From assembly GCF_009208565.1 (NCBI RefSeq), contig NZ_WFLK01000003.1, positions 372,001 through 436,000 of the forward strand: 64,000 bases of DNA, read 5' to 3'. The position numbers were made by a program, and so were the translations under genes. The DNA is from Janthinobacterium aquaticum (lineage in GTDB: Bacteria; Pseudomonadota; Gammaproteobacteria; Burkholderiales; Burkholderiaceae_D). The notes under the pieces were generated by a model. The model was not told where the DNA came from. It ran no database searches and worked only from the letters and a program-made list of their open reading frames with translations. This document shows positions 9,124-19,715 of this stretch, piece after piece; the first letter of the stretch is position 1; every line of letters begins with the position of its first letter.

Positions 9124-10266
9124 ATGCACGCACCGTCCACCTACGATCTCGCCATCTGCGGCGCCGGCCCGGTCGGCATGGCGCTGGCCGCCCTGCTTGC
9201 GCAACGCGGTGCAGCATCGGCCGGCATCGTGCTGGTCGACGCCAAGTCGCTGGAGCAGGCCAGGCACGATCCGCGCACCATCGCACTGTCGCATGGCAGC
9301 CGCCTGATCCTGGAAGAAGCCGGCGCCTGGCCGGTCGAAGCGACGCCGATCCACCAGATCCATGTCTCGCGCCGCGGCCGTTTTGGCCGTAGCCTGATGG
9401 AGCGCAGCGAACATGGCGTCGAAGCGCTCGGCTATGTGGCGCGCTATGGCGCAGTGGTCAGCGTGCTGGCCGATGTGTGCGAGCGCGCCGGCATCGCCTC
9501 GCTGCGCCCGGCGCGGGTGACCGATACGCGCGAAGACGCCGATGGCGTCGATGTGACCGTGGAACGCGATGGCGCCGGCCAAACACTGCGCGCGCGCCTG
9601 CTGGTGCAGGCCGAAGGCGGCCTGTTTGGCCAGCAGAAGGAACGCGCTGTCAGCCGCGACTATGGCCAGAGCGCCATTATCGCCCATGTGCGCACCAGCC
9701 ACCCGGTGCCGCATCGCGCCTATGAGCGCTTTACCGATGAAGGACCGCTGGCGCTGCTGCCCGAGGACGACGGCTACGCGCTGGTCTGGTGCGTGCCGCC
9801 GGCGCGCGCCGCACAGCTGCTGGCACTGGACGAGGCCGCTTTCCTGGCACGCCTGGGCGCAGCGTTCGGCGAACGCCTGGGGCGCTTTACCCATGTTTCG
9901 CCGCGCCTGGCCTATCCGCTGGGACTGAATGCCGAGGCGCCGGGCACGGCGCGCACGATCGCCATCGGCAATGCCGCGCAGACGCTGCATCCGGTAGCCG
10001 GCCAGGGCCTGAACCTGGGCCTGCGCGACGCGGCCGTATTGGCGCGCGTGCTGGCAGCCGACAGCAGCCCGGCGGCGCTGGCGCGCTATGCAAGCCAGCG
10101 CGCAGCCGACCGTGGCGCAACGGTGCGCATTACCGACACCATGGCGCGTATCTTTACCGGTAATGCACCGGCGCAAACGCTGCTGGGCCTGTCGCTGGGG
10201 CTGCTCGACATCGTGCGCCCGGCGCGCCATGTCCTGGCTGGCATGATGATGTACGGACGCCGCTAA
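9124..10266 (+). CDS. ubiH: FAD-dependent ubiquinone biosynthesis hydroxylase, UbiH/UbiF/VisC family
   Basis: Members of this family hydroxylate the aromatic ring of octaprenyl phenol intermediates on the way to ubiquinone. The 380-residue protein has the dinucleotide-binding GAGPVG at 13-18. It also has the family segment DPRTIALSHGSRLILEEAGAW and the second flavin motif GNAAQTLHPVAGQGLNLGLRD. These motifs define the family, but the exact ring position (UbiH, UbiI or UbiF) cannot be read from sequence alone. The symbol reflects its place just behind pepP, one base after the pepP stop. A hairpin at 10276-10300 follows the gene. Confidence 0.85.
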   Translation: MHAPSTYDLAICGAGPVGMALAALLAQRGAASAGIVLVDAKSLEQARHDPRTIALSHGSRLILEEAGAWPVEATPIHQIHVSRRGRFGRSLMERSEHGVEALGYVARYGAVVSVLADVCERAGIASLRPARVTDTREDADGVDVTVERDGAGQTLRARLLVQAEGGLFGQQKERAVSRDYGQSAIIAHVRTSHPVPHRAYERFTDEGPLALLPEDDGYALVWCVPPARAAQLLALDEAAFLARLGAAFGERLGRFTHVSPRLAYPLGLNAEAPGTARTIAIGNAAQTLHPVAGQGLNLGLRDAAVLARVLAADSSPAALARYASQRAADRGATVRITDTMARIFTGNAPAQTLLGLSLGLLDIVRPARHVLAGMMMYGRR

Positions 10267-10275
10267 AAATTGCAT

Positions 10276-10300
10276 ATGCCCCTGCTGGCAACAGGGGCAT
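10276..10300 (+). terminator. Perfect hairpin after ubiH, possible terminator
   Basis: Nine bases ATGCCCCTG (10276-10284) pair perfectly with CAGGGGCAT (10292-10300) across a seven-base loop. On the plus strand it is followed by GCGGGC and an A run, not a T run, so it is not a classical intrinsic terminator for ubiH. It may stabilise the transcript's 3' end. Confidence 0.35.
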
Positions 10301-10393
10301 GCGGGCAAAAAAGAAACAGGTGAAAAAAGCGGCATGGAATAAACCGTCATGGGGTGCGACAATGAGGCCCACCCGGATTTTGGCGACGGTTCC

Positions 10394-11353
10394 ATGACAG
10401 ACGCATTGCCCGTAATTCCCCTCGCGGCGCCACTGGCTGGCACCTTGCCGGCAGTGCTGTTTTCGCGCCTGCTGGAAGACTCCCTCGACGCCGTCGTCAT
10501 TATCGATGAACATTGCCGCATCTGCTATATCAATGGCGCCATGCAGTCGCTGTCGGGCTACGCCAGCGGCGAATTGCTGGGCCAGACGCTGAACGGCCTG
10601 CTGCCCGATGCGGTCGCGGCGCAGCATGACCGCATGGTAATCGATTACATCCGCAGTTCGCGCACCTCCAGCGTGCTGGGCAAGATCCGCGAATTTGCCA
10701 TCCGTCACCGCAATGCGCAGATGATCCCGATCGAGATGAAGGCCATGGACCTGGGCATGGTGGACGGGGTACGCTATTTCGGCGCTTTTCTGCTCGATGT
10801 GCGCGCGCGGCGCGAACTGGCCGAAAAGAACGCCAGCCTGCTGGCGCAACTGGAACAGCAGGCGCTGCACGACGCGCTCACGTCGCTGCCCAACCGCCGC
10901 GCCTACGAAGCGCAGGCCGAGCAGGCGATGGCGCGCGCCGCGCGCAGCGGCGGCCCGCTGGCTGTCGGCGTGGCCGACCTCGATCATTTCAAGAAAATCA
11001 ACGACCGCTACGGCCATGCGGTGGGCGACGCCGTGCTGCGCACGGTGGCGCAGGTACTGCGCGACACGGCCCGCATCACCGACCTGGCCGCGCGCCTGGG
11101 CGGCGAAGAATTCGGCCTGCTGTTCCCCGACGCCACGCTGGCACAGGCACACGGCGTGGCCGAGCGCATCCGCGCAGCCATCGCCAACACCCCAACCCTG
11201 CTGCCTGACGGCACGCCGCTGCAGGTCACCATGAGCATCGGCGTAGCCGCCCTGCCCCCCGGCGTCACGCTCGACGCGGCCATGTCGGAAGCGGACAAGG
11301 CGCTGTATGCGGCCAAGCATCAGGGGCGCAATCAGGTGGCCAGCGCGGGTTGA
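10394..11353 (+). CDS. PAS-GGDEF diguanylate cyclase
   Basis: This protein probably makes cyclic di-GMP from two GTP. A PAS domain (about the first 125 residues; DSLDAVVIIDEHCRICYING...) is joined by a short helical linker to a GGDEF domain beginning at HDALTSLPNRRAYE. The active-site motif is GGEEF, with an intact inhibitory site in the canonical RxxDxxxRxGGEEF spacing, so the enzyme should be catalytically competent and product-inhibited. The PAS ligand or signal is unknown. No transmembrane segment is visible, so it should be cytoplasmic. ATG 10394 (MTDALPV) reads as a natural N terminus; ATG 10349 would add 15 residues. It stands alone and converges on pntB across a REP-like repeat. Confidence 0.88.
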   Translation: MTDALPVIPLAAPLAGTLPAVLFSRLLEDSLDAVVIIDEHCRICYINGAMQSLSGYASGELLGQTLNGLLPDAVAAQHDRMVIDYIRSSRTSSVLGKIREFAIRHRNAQMIPIEMKAMDLGMVDGVRYFGAFLLDVRARRELAEKNASLLAQLEQQALHDALTSLPNRRAYEAQAEQAMARAARSGGPLAVGVADLDHFKKINDRYGHAVGDAVLRTVAQVLRDTARITDLAARLGGEEFGLLFPDATLAQAHGVAERIRAAIANTPTLLPDGTPLQVTMSIGVAALPPGVTLDAAMSEADKALYAAKHQGRNQVASAG

Positions 11354-11412
11354 TTTTTTGCATTGAACCGTGATCGCGTTCACCCCAACGGCGAAAATGC
11401 CGGGGTCGGATC

Positions 11413-11510
11413 CGTAGGTCGGATTAGGCGCGGAGCGCCGTAATCCGACAACACCTGAGACGCCAACAATGTTGTCGGATTACGGCCCGAAGGGCCTAAT
11501 CCGACCTACG
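11413..11510. repeat. REP-like palindromic element, copy 1
   Basis: The element is bounded by perfect 16-base inverted arms, CGTAGGTCGGATTAGG at 11413-11428 and its complement at 11495-11510. Inside is a second perfect 16-base pair of arms, CCGTAATCCGACAACA at 11438-11453 and its complement at 11470-11485. Each half can also fold on itself, because GTCGGATTA and TAATCCGAC recur within it. An inverted, slightly diverged copy lies at 29812-29912. It sits in the convergent gap between the GGDEF gene and pntB and could end transcription from both sides. Confidence 0.85.
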
Positions 11511-11517
11511 GGCCGGG

Positions 11518-12984
11518 TTACTCCACTGCCTTGAGCATATCCTCAATCACCTTCTTGGCATCACCAAACACCATCATGGTATTAGGCTGATAGAACAGTT
11601 CATTGTCCAGCCCAGCATAGCCCGACGCCATCGAGCGCTTGTTGACGATAATGCTCTTGGCTTTGTAGGCTTCCAAGATCGGCATGCCAGCAATCGGTGA
11701 CTTGGGGTCCTTGGCAGCGGGGTTGACCACGTCGTTGGCGCCCAGCACCAGCACCACGTCGGTCTGGCCGAATTCGCCGTTGATGTCTTCCATCTCGAAC
11801 ACCTGGTCGTACGGCACTTCGGCTTCGGCCAGCAACACGTTCATATGGCCCGGCATGCGCCCGGCCACCGGGTGGATCGCATACTTGACGGTGACGCCCT
11901 TGTGGGTCAGCTTTTCCACCAGTTCCTTGAGCGAATGCTGCGCGCGCGCCACCGCCAGGCCGTAGCCGGGTACGATAATCACGGTTTCGGCATTGCCCAT
12001 GATAAAGGCGGCGTCGTCGGCCGAGCCGGATTTGACCGGGCGCTGTTCCTGCGCGCCAGCGCTGCCGGCAGCGGGCGCATCGCCGCCAAAGCCACCCAGG
12101 ATCACATTGAAGAACGAGCGGTTCATGGCCTTGCACATGATGTACGACAGGATCGCGCCAGACGAACCGACCAGCGAGCCGGCGATAATCAGCATCGAAT
12201 TGTTGAGCGAAAAGCCGATGCCGGCCGCCGCCCAGCCCGAATAGCTGTTGAGCATGGAAACCACCACCGGCATGTCGGCGCCGCCGATCGGAATAATGAT
12301 CAGCACGCCCAGCACAAAAGCGATCAGCGCCATGATGATGAACGGCGTCCAGGCCGGTTCCACGCCGTCGGCAAAGCAGAACGCCAGGCCCAGGCCCACC
12401 ATCACCAGCGCCAGCAACAGGTTGAGCAGATGCTGGCCCTTGAAGCTGACCGGTGCGCCCTGGAACAGGCGGAACTTGTATTTGCCCGACAGCTTGCCAA
12501 AGGCAATCACCGAACCGGAAAACGTAATGGCGCCGACAAAGGTGCCGATAAAGAGCTCGAAGCGGTTGCCGATCGGCAGTGCTTCGCCATGCGCGGCAAT
12601 ATTGAAGGCCCAGGGCTCGGATACCGCCGCCACCGCGATACAGACGGCCGCCAGGCCGATCAGCGAATGCATGGCCGCCACCAGTTCGGGCATCTTGGTC
12701 ATTTCCACGGTTTTCGCCAGATAGGCGCCGATGGCGCCGCCTACCACCACACCAAGGATCACCAGCGTCAGGCCCATGCCGCCGGTCTGCTGCTCCTGCA
12801 ATTTCAGGATCAGCGCCACCGTGGTCACCGCAGCAATGGCCATGCCGCTCATGCCAAAGGCGTTGCCGCGGCGCGCCGTCGACGGCGACGACAAGCCTTT
12901 CAAGGCCTGGATAAAACAGACCGAGGCTATCAGATACATCATCGTCACCAGGTTCATGGTGACAAAGCTCATCGCGTGGCTCAT
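11518..12984 (-). CDS. pntB: NAD(P) transhydrogenase subunit beta
   Basis: PntB carries the rest of the transmembrane proton channel (domain II) and the NADP(H)-binding domain III of the energy-linked transhydrogenase, which makes NADPH from NADH using the proton gradient. The 488-residue product begins with many hydrophobic helices ([22 protein letters not shown] onward). It ends in the soluble domain III with [29 protein letters not shown] and [11 protein letters not shown]. Its ATG overlaps the stop of pntAB (ATGA at 12981-12984), a sign of translational coupling. The gene ends seven bases after the REP-like element. Confidence 0.96.
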   Translation of the reverse strand: MSHAMSFVTMNLVTMMYLIASVCFIQALKGLSSPSTARRGNAFGMSGMAIAAVTTVALILKLQEQQTGGMGLTLVILGVVVGGAIGAYLAKTVEMTKMPELVAAMHSLIGLAAVCIAVAAVSEPWAFNIAAHGEALPIGNRFELFIGTFVGAITFSGSVIAFGKLSGKYKFRLFQGAPVSFKGQHLLNLLLALVMVGLGLAFCFADGVEPAWTPFIIMALIAFVLGVLIIIPIGGADMPVVVSMLNSYSGWAAAGIGFSLNNSMLIIAGSLVGSSGAILSYIMCKAMNRSFFNVILGGFGGDAPAAGSAGAQEQRPVKSGSADDAAFIMGNAETVIIVPGYGLAVARAQHSLKELVEKLTHKGVTVKYAIHPVAGRMPGHMNVLLAEAEVPYDQVFEMEDINGEFGQTDVVLVLGANDVVNPAAKDPKSPIAGMPILEAYKAKSIIVNKRSMASGYAGLDNELFYQPNTMMVFGDAKKVIEDMLKAVE

Positions 12985-13295
12985 GGCTTGTCTCCCTGCT
13001 TGGCCTTCGGCTCTTTTTTGCGGAACATTTCCAGCATGCGCTGGGTCACCAGGAAGCCGCCAAACACGTTCACGGCAGCAAGCGCCACGGCCACCGTACC
13101 GGCTACCTGCGCCAGCAGACCGTCGGTCAGGCCGGCCGCCAGCATGGCGCCGACAATAATGATGGCCGAGATGGCGTTGGTAACAGCCATCAGCGGCGTA
13201 TGCAGCGCCGGCGTGACTGTCCAGACCACGTGGTAGCCGACGTAAATGGCCAGTACAAAGATAATGAGATTGATAATGGTGTGGCTGACATCCAT
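12981..13295 (-). CDS. pntAB: NAD(P) transhydrogenase subunit alpha part 2
   Basis: This small membrane subunit holds the domain II helices that in E. coli form the C terminus of PntA. From ATG 13295 ([20 protein letters not shown]) it has about 104 residues with three hydrophobic segments and the family sequence [19 protein letters not shown], and it ends in a charged tail. The chosen start has AGGGGG about eight bases upstream. An earlier in-frame codon at 13313 is less likely. pntAA lies 40 bases upstream and pntB overlaps downstream, the usual order for the three-subunit bacterial enzyme. Confidence 0.93.
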   Translation of the reverse strand: MDVSHTIINLIIFVLAIYVGYHVVWTVTPALHTPLMAVTNAISAIIIVGAMLAAGLTDGLLAQVAGTVAVALAAVNVFGGFLVTQRMLEMFRKKEPKAKQGDKP

Positions 13296-13335
13296 ACTGT
13301 TTTCCCCCTGCACTGCGTGATTATTTATGTCGGAT

Positions 13336-14448
<1,113 letters not shown>

Positions 14449-14857
14449 GACGCCTCCACTAATAATAAACTGACTAGAATCTAACACGGAAACGGCGGGC
14501 CAAAACATTTGTCATTGGGCAACTTCTAGATTCGCCACACTAATTTCATGTAAATTGGGCAAGGCGTTCAGCCATGCGCCCTGCCTAATGGCGCAAACCG
14601 GGTTTGTGTCAATCCCGCCACAAATAAGCAACCGCAGTCAACCGTGCACGCTTGTCTTGCCAACCCGGAAAGCCTATATTGTCGGGCGCTTTTGCCCCCA
14701 CGCCGACCATGTTCGCATGGAGCAGCCCGCAGCTCTGTATCTCCCGCCACAATTTAATAAAACGTTGCCATTTATCAATATATCCGTGCAAAGCAAGCCG
14801 GCTTCGGACCGCGCGCGCAGAACAAGATAAAATGTCGGCTCTTTCAAGGATGGAACC
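14449..14857. other. Divergent intergenic region between pntAA and nudJ
   Basis: About 410 bases separate the two divergent starts. I see no convincing gene here. Short open frames on both strands lack ribosome sites and family resemblance. A GATAAAAT at about 14827-14834 could be a -10 element for nudJ-mnmA, but no good -35 partner was found. Both promoters are presumed to lie here. Confidence 0.5.
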
Positions 14858-15337
14858 ATGCCGCGAATCTGGAAACCCTCTGTCACCGTTGCCGCCATCG
14901 TCGAGCGCGACGGCCTGTTTTTGCTGATTGAAGAAGAGACCAGTGAAGGTATCAAGCTCAACCAGCCGGCCGGCCACCTCGACCCGTTCGAGTCGCTCGA
15001 GCAGGCGGTGATCCGTGAAACGCTGGAAGAAGCGGCCTATGATTTCATTCCGACCGCGCTGGTGGCCATGTATATGTCGCGCTACCGCTCGCAGCGTACC
15101 GGCGAGGATGTGACGTATCTGCGCTTCACCTTCTGCGGCACGGCCGGCGCCCAGCACGACCGCCCGCTCGATGAAGGCATTCTGCGCACGCTGTGGATGA
15201 CGCGCGATGAAATGGCGGCCTGCCAGGATCGTCACCGCAGTCCGCTGGTGCTGCAGTGCGTCGATGAATACCTCGAAGGCCGGCGCGCGCCGCTGTCGCT
15301 GCTGCACACGCACGCCTCGGTCTTCAATGACGGCTAG
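14858..15337 (+). CDS. nudJ: NUDIX hydrolase, NudJ-like
   Basis: NudJ-type enzymes cleave nucleoside di- and triphosphates and thiamine pyrophosphate precursors. The 159-residue protein has a NUDIX box starting at [21 protein letters not shown], five residues, E, seven residues, then RE..EE. The glycine near the end of the consensus is replaced by alanine, as in NudJ proteins. The gene lies 29 bases upstream of mnmA, and nudJ (ymfB) precedes mnmA in E. coli too, which supports the subfamily call. Its true substrate cannot be read from sequence. Confidence 0.88.
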   Translation: MPRIWKPSVTVAAIVERDGLFLLIEEETSEGIKLNQPAGHLDPFESLEQAVIRETLEEAAYDFIPTALVAMYMSRYRSQRTGEDVTYLRFTFCGTAGAQHDRPLDEGILRTLWMTRDEMAACQDRHRSPLVLQCVDEYLEGRRAPLSLLHTHASVFNDG

Positions 15338-15366
15338 TGCGATTATTTAAGGATATTGGAAAGTCA

Positions 15367-16482
15367 ATGAGCAAGAAGAAAGTCGTGATCGGCATGTCGG
15401 GCGGGGTCGATTCCTCGGTGGCCGCATGGATGCTGAAGGAACAGGGCTATGAAGTGATCGGCCTGTTCATGAAAAACTGGGAAGACGACGACGATTCGGA
15501 ATACTGCTCGACGCGCCAGGACTGGATCGACGCGGCCAGCGTGGCCGACGTGATCGGTGTCGATATCGAAGCGGTCAATTTTGCCGCCGAATACAAGGAC
15601 CGCGTGTTCGCCGACTTCCTGCGCGAATACCAGGCCGGCCGCACGCCGAACCCGGATGTGCTGTGCAACGCCGAAATCAAATTCAAGGCCTTTCTCGACC
15701 ACGCGATGACGCTGGGCGCCGACCTGATCGCCACCGGCCACTATGCGCGCGTGCGCCAGTCGCCCACGCAGGCCGGCCAGTTCGAGCTGCTCAAGGCAGT
15801 CGACGCCACCAAGGACCAGAGCTACTTCCTGCACCGCCTGAACCAGGCGCAGTTGTCGCGCACGCTGTTCCCGCTTGGTGAAATCCCGAAAACCGAAGTG
15901 CGCCAGATCGCTGAAAAACTGGGCCTGCCCAACGCCCAGAAAAAAGACTCGACCGGCATCTGCTTTATCGGCGAGCGCCCGTTCCGCGAATTTTTGAACC
16001 GCTATCTGTCGTACAAACCCGGTCCGATGAAAACCCCGGACGGCAAGACCGTGGGCGAACACGTGGGCCTGAGCTTTTACACGCTGGGCCAGCGCAAGGG
16101 CATCGGCATCGGCGGCGTGAAGTCGTACCAGAACGCCGACGGCAGCAGCGACGCCTGGTATGTAGCGCGCAAGGATATCGCCAACAACACGCTGTACGTG
16201 GTGCAGGGCCATGACCACCCGTGGCTGCTGTCGCCGGCACTGTCGGCCGACCAGGCCAGCTGGATCGCCGGCACCGCGCCGCAGGCCGGCCAGCTGTCAG
16301 CCAAGACGCGCTACCGCCAGGCCGACGTGCCGTGCGTGCTGCAGCCCGATGGCGATGCGCTGTTTGCGCTCGACTTCGAGCAGGCGCAATGGGCGGTCAC
16401 GCCCGGCCAGTCGGCCGTGCTGTATGACGGCGACATCTGCCTGGGTGGCGGCATTATTGCCGGCTCAACCGGCCTGGCCTGA
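15367..16482 (+). CDS. mnmA: tRNA 2-thiouridine(34) synthase MnmA
   Basis: MnmA thiolates U34 in the anticodons of tRNA for Lys, Glu and Gln, using ATP and sulfur relayed from IscS. The 371-residue protein shows the PP-loop GMSGGVDSS at 9-17. The two catalytic cysteines are at C100 (NPDVLCNAE) and C199 ([10 protein letters not shown]), and the Rossmann-like domain segment TGHYAR is present. ATG 15367 has GGAAAG just upstream. The GTG at 15337, touching the nudJ stop, would add ten residues with no family match. The gene runs 18 bases into the convergent receiver-protein gene. Confidence 0.97.
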   Translation: MSKKKVVIGMSGGVDSSVAAWMLKEQGYEVIGLFMKNWEDDDDSEYCSTRQDWIDAASVADVIGVDIEAVNFAAEYKDRVFADFLREYQAGRTPNPDVLCNAEIKFKAFLDHAMTLGADLIATGHYARVRQSPTQAGQFELLKAVDATKDQSYFLHRLNQAQLSRTLFPLGEIPKTEVRQIAEKLGLPNAQKKDSTGICFIGERPFREFLNRYLSYKPGPMKTPDGKTVGEHVGLSFYTLGQRKGIGIGGVKSYQNADGSSDAWYVARKDIANNTLYVVQGHDHPWLLSPALSADQASWIAGTAPQAGQLSAKTRYRQADVPCVLQPDGDALFALDFEQAQWAVTPGQSAVLYDGDICLGGGIIAGSTGLA

Positions 16483-16908
16483 ACCTGTCTGCTCCGGGGT
16501 AGCAGCAGAGGCGGCTGCCGCCGCCGCAGCCTGCTGCTTGCGCACCATGGCAATGACGGTATTGCGCACGGTTTTCAGCACAGTATCGGCCATAAAGGGC
16601 TTGACGATAAAGCCCGATACGCCCATGGCGTGCGCCGCCTGCAGGCTGGCCGCATCGATGCCGCCCGAGACCATGAAAATGAGGCTTTTCGGAAACTGCT
16701 CGCGGATGGTCTGCACCACCTTGCTGCCGTCTTCCACCTGTTCGCGCGCGATGCACACGAAATGCGGCCGATGCTTGACCATCAGCACCAGTCCCAGCGC
16801 ACTGGTGTGGGCCTGGCCGCAGACGTCGTAGCCGCCGTCGGTCAGCACCGTATTGAGCAGGCCGCGCGCCACGGCGCTGCTGTCGATCAGGACTGCCTTT
16901 AACATCAT
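16465..16908 (-). CDS. Degenerate receiver-domain (CheY-like) protein
   Basis: A single receiver-like domain of about 147 residues with an alanine-rich tail ([14 protein letters not shown]). The fold is recognisable: [13 protein letters not shown] at the start, IFMVSGG (the Thr/Ser position, S81), and GFIVKPF with the conserved lysine (K103). The position of the phosphorylated aspartate reads [11 protein letters not shown], so the aspartate is replaced by alanine (about A54), and one of the two metal-binding acids near residue 9-10 is serine. It should therefore not be phosphorylated in the usual way. ATG 16908 has AAGGA eight bases ahead. No DNA-binding domain is attached. Its partner is unknown. 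Confidence 0.8.
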   Translation of the reverse strand: MMLKAVLIDSSAVARGLLNTVLTDGGYDVCGQAHTSALGLVLMVKHRPHFVCIAREQVEDGSKVVQTIREQFPKSLIFMVSGGIDAASLQAAHAMGVSGFIVKPFMADTVLKTVRNTVIAMVRKQQAAAAAAASAATPEQTGSGQAG

Positions 16909-16954
16909 GATGTACATCCTTGCTTGATTGTTCTTGCTGCCCGGCGTGAAGAGC

Positions 16955-17728
16955 CTATTTTTCCCACGCCAGCATATTCCAGGTCACGCCCAGCCTGACA
17001 TCGGTTTTCAGGGCCACGAGCTTTCTTGAAAGATACAGTATTTCGCGCTCTTTCCGCAGGCTTTCACCGAGTGCGCCGGGCAAAATGCCGGCGCCGGCCA
17101 TGACCGCGTCGATATTGCCGTAAGCGCGCAACAGTTTGGCGCCCGTTTTCAGGCCGATCTTGGCCACGCCGGGGATGCTGTCGGTGGCGTCGCCCATCAG
17201 CGCCAGCAGGTCGGGCAGCAGCTCGGGCGGCACGCCGAACTTCTTTTCAACCCAGGCATGGTCGTGCCAGACGCCCTTGAAGTGGTCCCATACCAGCGCG
17301 CCATGCGCGATCAGGCCATGCAGGTCCTTGTCGGTGGTGGCGATCACGGCCGCGCCGCGCCCTTCGTGCAGCCAGCGCATGACGGCCGTGCCGATCACAT
17401 CGTCGGCCTCCACTTCGGGAATGCTGACCACATGCAGCCCGAAGCCGGCCAGCGTGTCATAAAAAGCCGGCAGCGCCTCGCGCAATACCTGCGGCATCGG
17501 CTGGCGCCCTTCGCGGTAGCCGGCATACAGCGCATGGCGCCAGGTCGGGCCGCCAAAGTCGAACGCCGGCAGGATATGCGTCGGCTCGTGGTCGTTGATC
17601 AGGGTGCGGAACGACGACAGCGCATGGCGCAGCGCGATATCGGCCTTCAGGTCGGAATCGGGTTCGGGACTGGCTTCGTAGACGCGGCGTACGATATTCA
17701 AGCCGTCGATAGCGAGGAGTCGGGCCAT
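16955..17728 (-). CDS. 5'-3' exonuclease / flap endonuclease (Xni-like)
   Basis: The product matches the 5'-3' exonuclease fold found at the N terminus of DNA polymerase I and in the stand-alone E. coli Xni, which cuts 5' flaps. It starts ARLLAIDGLNIVRRVYE. It keeps the active-site acids in EADDVIGT and TDKDLHGL, and the helix-hairpin-helix DNA-binding stretch GDATDSIPGVAKIGLKTGAKLL. The length of 257 residues fits Xni (251) rather than full polymerase I. No polymerase domain follows. Substrate choice and any requirement for potassium cannot be judged here. Confidence 0.88.
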   Translation of the reverse strand: MARLLAIDGLNIVRRVYEASPEPDSDLKADIALRHALSSFRTLINDHEPTHILPAFDFGGPTWRHALYAGYREGRQPMPQVLREALPAFYDTLAGFGLHVVSIPEVEADDVIGTAVMRWLHEGRGAAVIATTDKDLHGLIAHGALVWDHFKGVWHDHAWVEKKFGVPPELLPDLLALMGDATDSIPGVAKIGLKTGAKLLRAYGNIDAVMAGAGILPGALGESLRKEREILYLSRKLVALKTDVRLGVTWNMLAWEK

Positions 17729-17803
17729 GCGGATCTGTCTCGGTGCGGGTGGAAGCGCGCATTTTACCGTATCGACCAGCCCGCCCTACCCTGGCCATTG
17801 CCC

Positions 17804-18475
17804 TTACTTTGCGTAATCGTAAGGCCCGCCGCGTTCGAGCGCGCGCTGGTAGGCGGGCCGCGCGTGAATGCGCTGCAGAAAAGCCGTCAGTTTTGGCAAG
17901 CTGCCATCGAGGCCGGCGCGCGAGGCGGCCGCTTCCAGCGGAAAGCTCATCTGGATATCGGCGGCGGAAAACTCGTTACCGGCAAACCATTTGTGCTTGT
18001 CCAGTTCGGCTTCCATATACGCCAGCTGGCTGGCGATATTGGGCTCGACAAACGTGCTTTTCACCTTGCGCGCAATGCCGCGCGCAATCGGCTTGGCAAA
18101 GAACGGCATCGGGCTCGACTCCACCTTGTCGAACACCAGCTTCATCAGCAGCGGCGACATGGCCGAGCCTTCGGCAAAGTGCAGCCAGTAGGTCCAGCGC
18201 AGTTTTTCCGGCGTGCCGGCAGCCGGTACCAGGCGGCCATTGCCATAACGCTCGACCAGGTAGTCAATAATGGCGCCCGACTCGGCCACCGTATTGGCGC
18301 CGTCGGTAATCACGGGCGACTTGCCCAGCGGATGGATGGCTTTCAGGGAGGCTGGCGCCAGCATGGTGACCGGATCGCGCTGGTAGCGCTTGACTTCGTA
18401 TTCGAGACCGAGCTCTTCGAGCAGCCACAGCACGCGCTGCGAGCGCGAGTTATTAAGATGGTGGACAACGATCAT
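17804..18475 (-). CDS. Glutathione S-transferase
   Basis: A soluble, probably dimeric GST of about 223 residues. The thioredoxin-like N-terminal domain is seen in VVHHLNNSRSQRVLWLLEELGLEYEVK. The glutathione-binding cis-proline and Ser segment is GKSPVITDGANTVAESGAIIDYL, followed by an all-helical C-terminal domain. A serine near residue 10 (NNSRS) is the likely catalytic residue. ATG 18475 (MIVVHH) is chosen because the upstream extension has no family match. The gene is divergent from the DUF898 gene. Its substrate is unknown. Confidence 0.88.
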   Translation of the reverse strand: MIVVHHLNNSRSQRVLWLLEELGLEYEVKRYQRDPVTMLAPASLKAIHPLGKSPVITDGANTVAESGAIIDYLVERYGNGRLVPAAGTPEKLRWTYWLHFAEGSAMSPLLMKLVFDKVESSPMPFFAKPIARGIARKVKSTFVEPNIASQLAYMEAELDKHKWFAGNEFSAADIQMSFPLEAAASRAGLDGSLPKLTAFLQRIHARPAYQRALERGGPYDYAK

Positions 18476-18641
18476 GGCATTCCCATAGACAGATAAGTGG
18501 CTGCCAGTATAGCCTTGAGGGCACCGCGCACGCCTGCACACGCCAATGGCAAGCAATTATATTGCGCACGAACAATATTTCGATTGACAACATTTTGCAT
18601 TTACAGCATCTTATTTCTTTTTCAATATGCAAGGACCTGGC

Positions 18642-19712
18642 GTGGAACTCGACAGCAACAACCCTGGCAACCCCGGCAACGGCGCAATCCACCGCGAAGC
18701 CATTACTTTCAGCGCAACCGGCAGCGAGTACTTCCGCATCTGGATCGTCAACCTGCTGCTGAGCATTGTCACGCTGGGCATCTATTCGGCCTGGGCCAAG
18801 GTACGCCGCAACCGCTATTTCTATTCCAGCACCCACCTGGCTGGCAGCAGCTTCGAATACCACGGCAATGCGGTGGCCATCCTCAAGGGCCGCATTGCCG
18901 CCGTGGTGCTGATCGCCGGCTACAATATCGCCCTCCAGGTGTCGCCCTTTATCGGCTTGGTCATGTTCGTGCTGATGGCCGCCATACTGCCCTGGCTGGT
19001 CTGGAAAAGCCTGCAGTTCAAGCTGTACAACACCAGCTATCGCGGCATCCGTTTCGGCTTTGGCGGCAGCGCCAAACAGGCCTACAAATACTTCCTGTGG
19101 CTGCCGCTGCTGAACATGTTTACCGCCGGCATGATGACGCCGTTCCTGCACCAGCGCCTGAAGCGCTTCCAGCATACGGAAAGCCGCTTCGGTACCAGCC
19201 ACTTCAGCTTTGACGCCACCGTCGGCAGCTTCTACAAGACCTATCTGCTGTTTTTTGCGCTGCTGTTCGGCGGCCTGCTGGTACTGATCTTCGTGGTCTT
19301 CGGCAGCGTGTTTGCCTCGTTTGCCGCCAACACCAGCGACGCCAGCAAGGTCGGCAGCCTGCTGTTGGCCATCGGCGCGCTGTACCTGTACGCGTTTACC
19401 GTGCTGCCGCTGTTCCTGACCATGATCCAGAACCTGATCTGGAACCACACGCGCCTGCAGCAGCACCAGTTCCAGTCGCAGCTGACCTGGGGCCGCACCA
19501 CCTTTGTCATGCTGACCAATCTGCTGGGCATCGTCGTTACACTGGGCCTGTTTACGCCATTTGCCCATGTGCGCTGGCTGAAGTACCGGCTGGAGTCGAC
19601 CGCACTGCTGGCGCAGGGCAGCCTCGACGAATTCGTGGCCGCCACCGGCCAACAGGTTTCGGCTACCGGCGAAGGCGTGGTCGACCTGCTGGACTTCGAC
19701 CTGTCGATCTGA
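18642..19712 (+). CDS. DUF898 (YjgN-family) multi-pass membrane protein
   Basis: An integral membrane protein of about 356 residues with repeated hydrophobic helices and the family signature TLGIYSAWAKVRRNRYFYSST near the start. A related segment near the end (TLGLFTPFAHVRWLKYRLEST) indicates an internal duplication typical of DUF898. The biochemical role of the family is not known to me. GTG 18642 is the better start, because AAGGA lies six bases ahead. ATG 18627 would add five residues but places that AAGGA inside the coding region. The M48 protease gene begins three bases after its stop, so the two are almost certainly translated together. Confidence 0.85.
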   Translation: MELDSNNPGNPGNGAIHREAITFSATGSEYFRIWIVNLLLSIVTLGIYSAWAKVRRNRYFYSSTHLAGSSFEYHGNAVAILKGRIAAVVLIAGYNIALQVSPFIGLVMFVLMAAILPWLVWKSLQFKLYNTSYRGIRFGFGGSAKQAYKYFLWLPLLNMFTAGMMTPFLHQRLKRFQHTESRFGTSHFSFDATVGSFYKTYLLFFALLFGGLLVLIFVVFGSVFASFAANTSDASKVGSLLLAIGALYLYAFTVLPLFLTMIQNLIWNHTRLQQHQFQSQLTWGRTTFVMLTNLLGIVVTLGLFTPFAHVRWLKYRLESTALLAQGSLDEFVAATGQQVSATGEGVVDLLDFDLSI

Positions 19713-19715
19713 CCG

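Noticed and set aside
11845-13236. Long plus-strand open frame opposite pntB/pntAB
   Set aside because: A His/Arg/Gln-rich mirror of a well-conserved gene; no ribosome site and no domain.
14555-14830. Possible small gene upstream of nudJ
   Set aside because: No ribosome site, no hydrophobic or domain pattern, and an equally long frame exists on the other strand.
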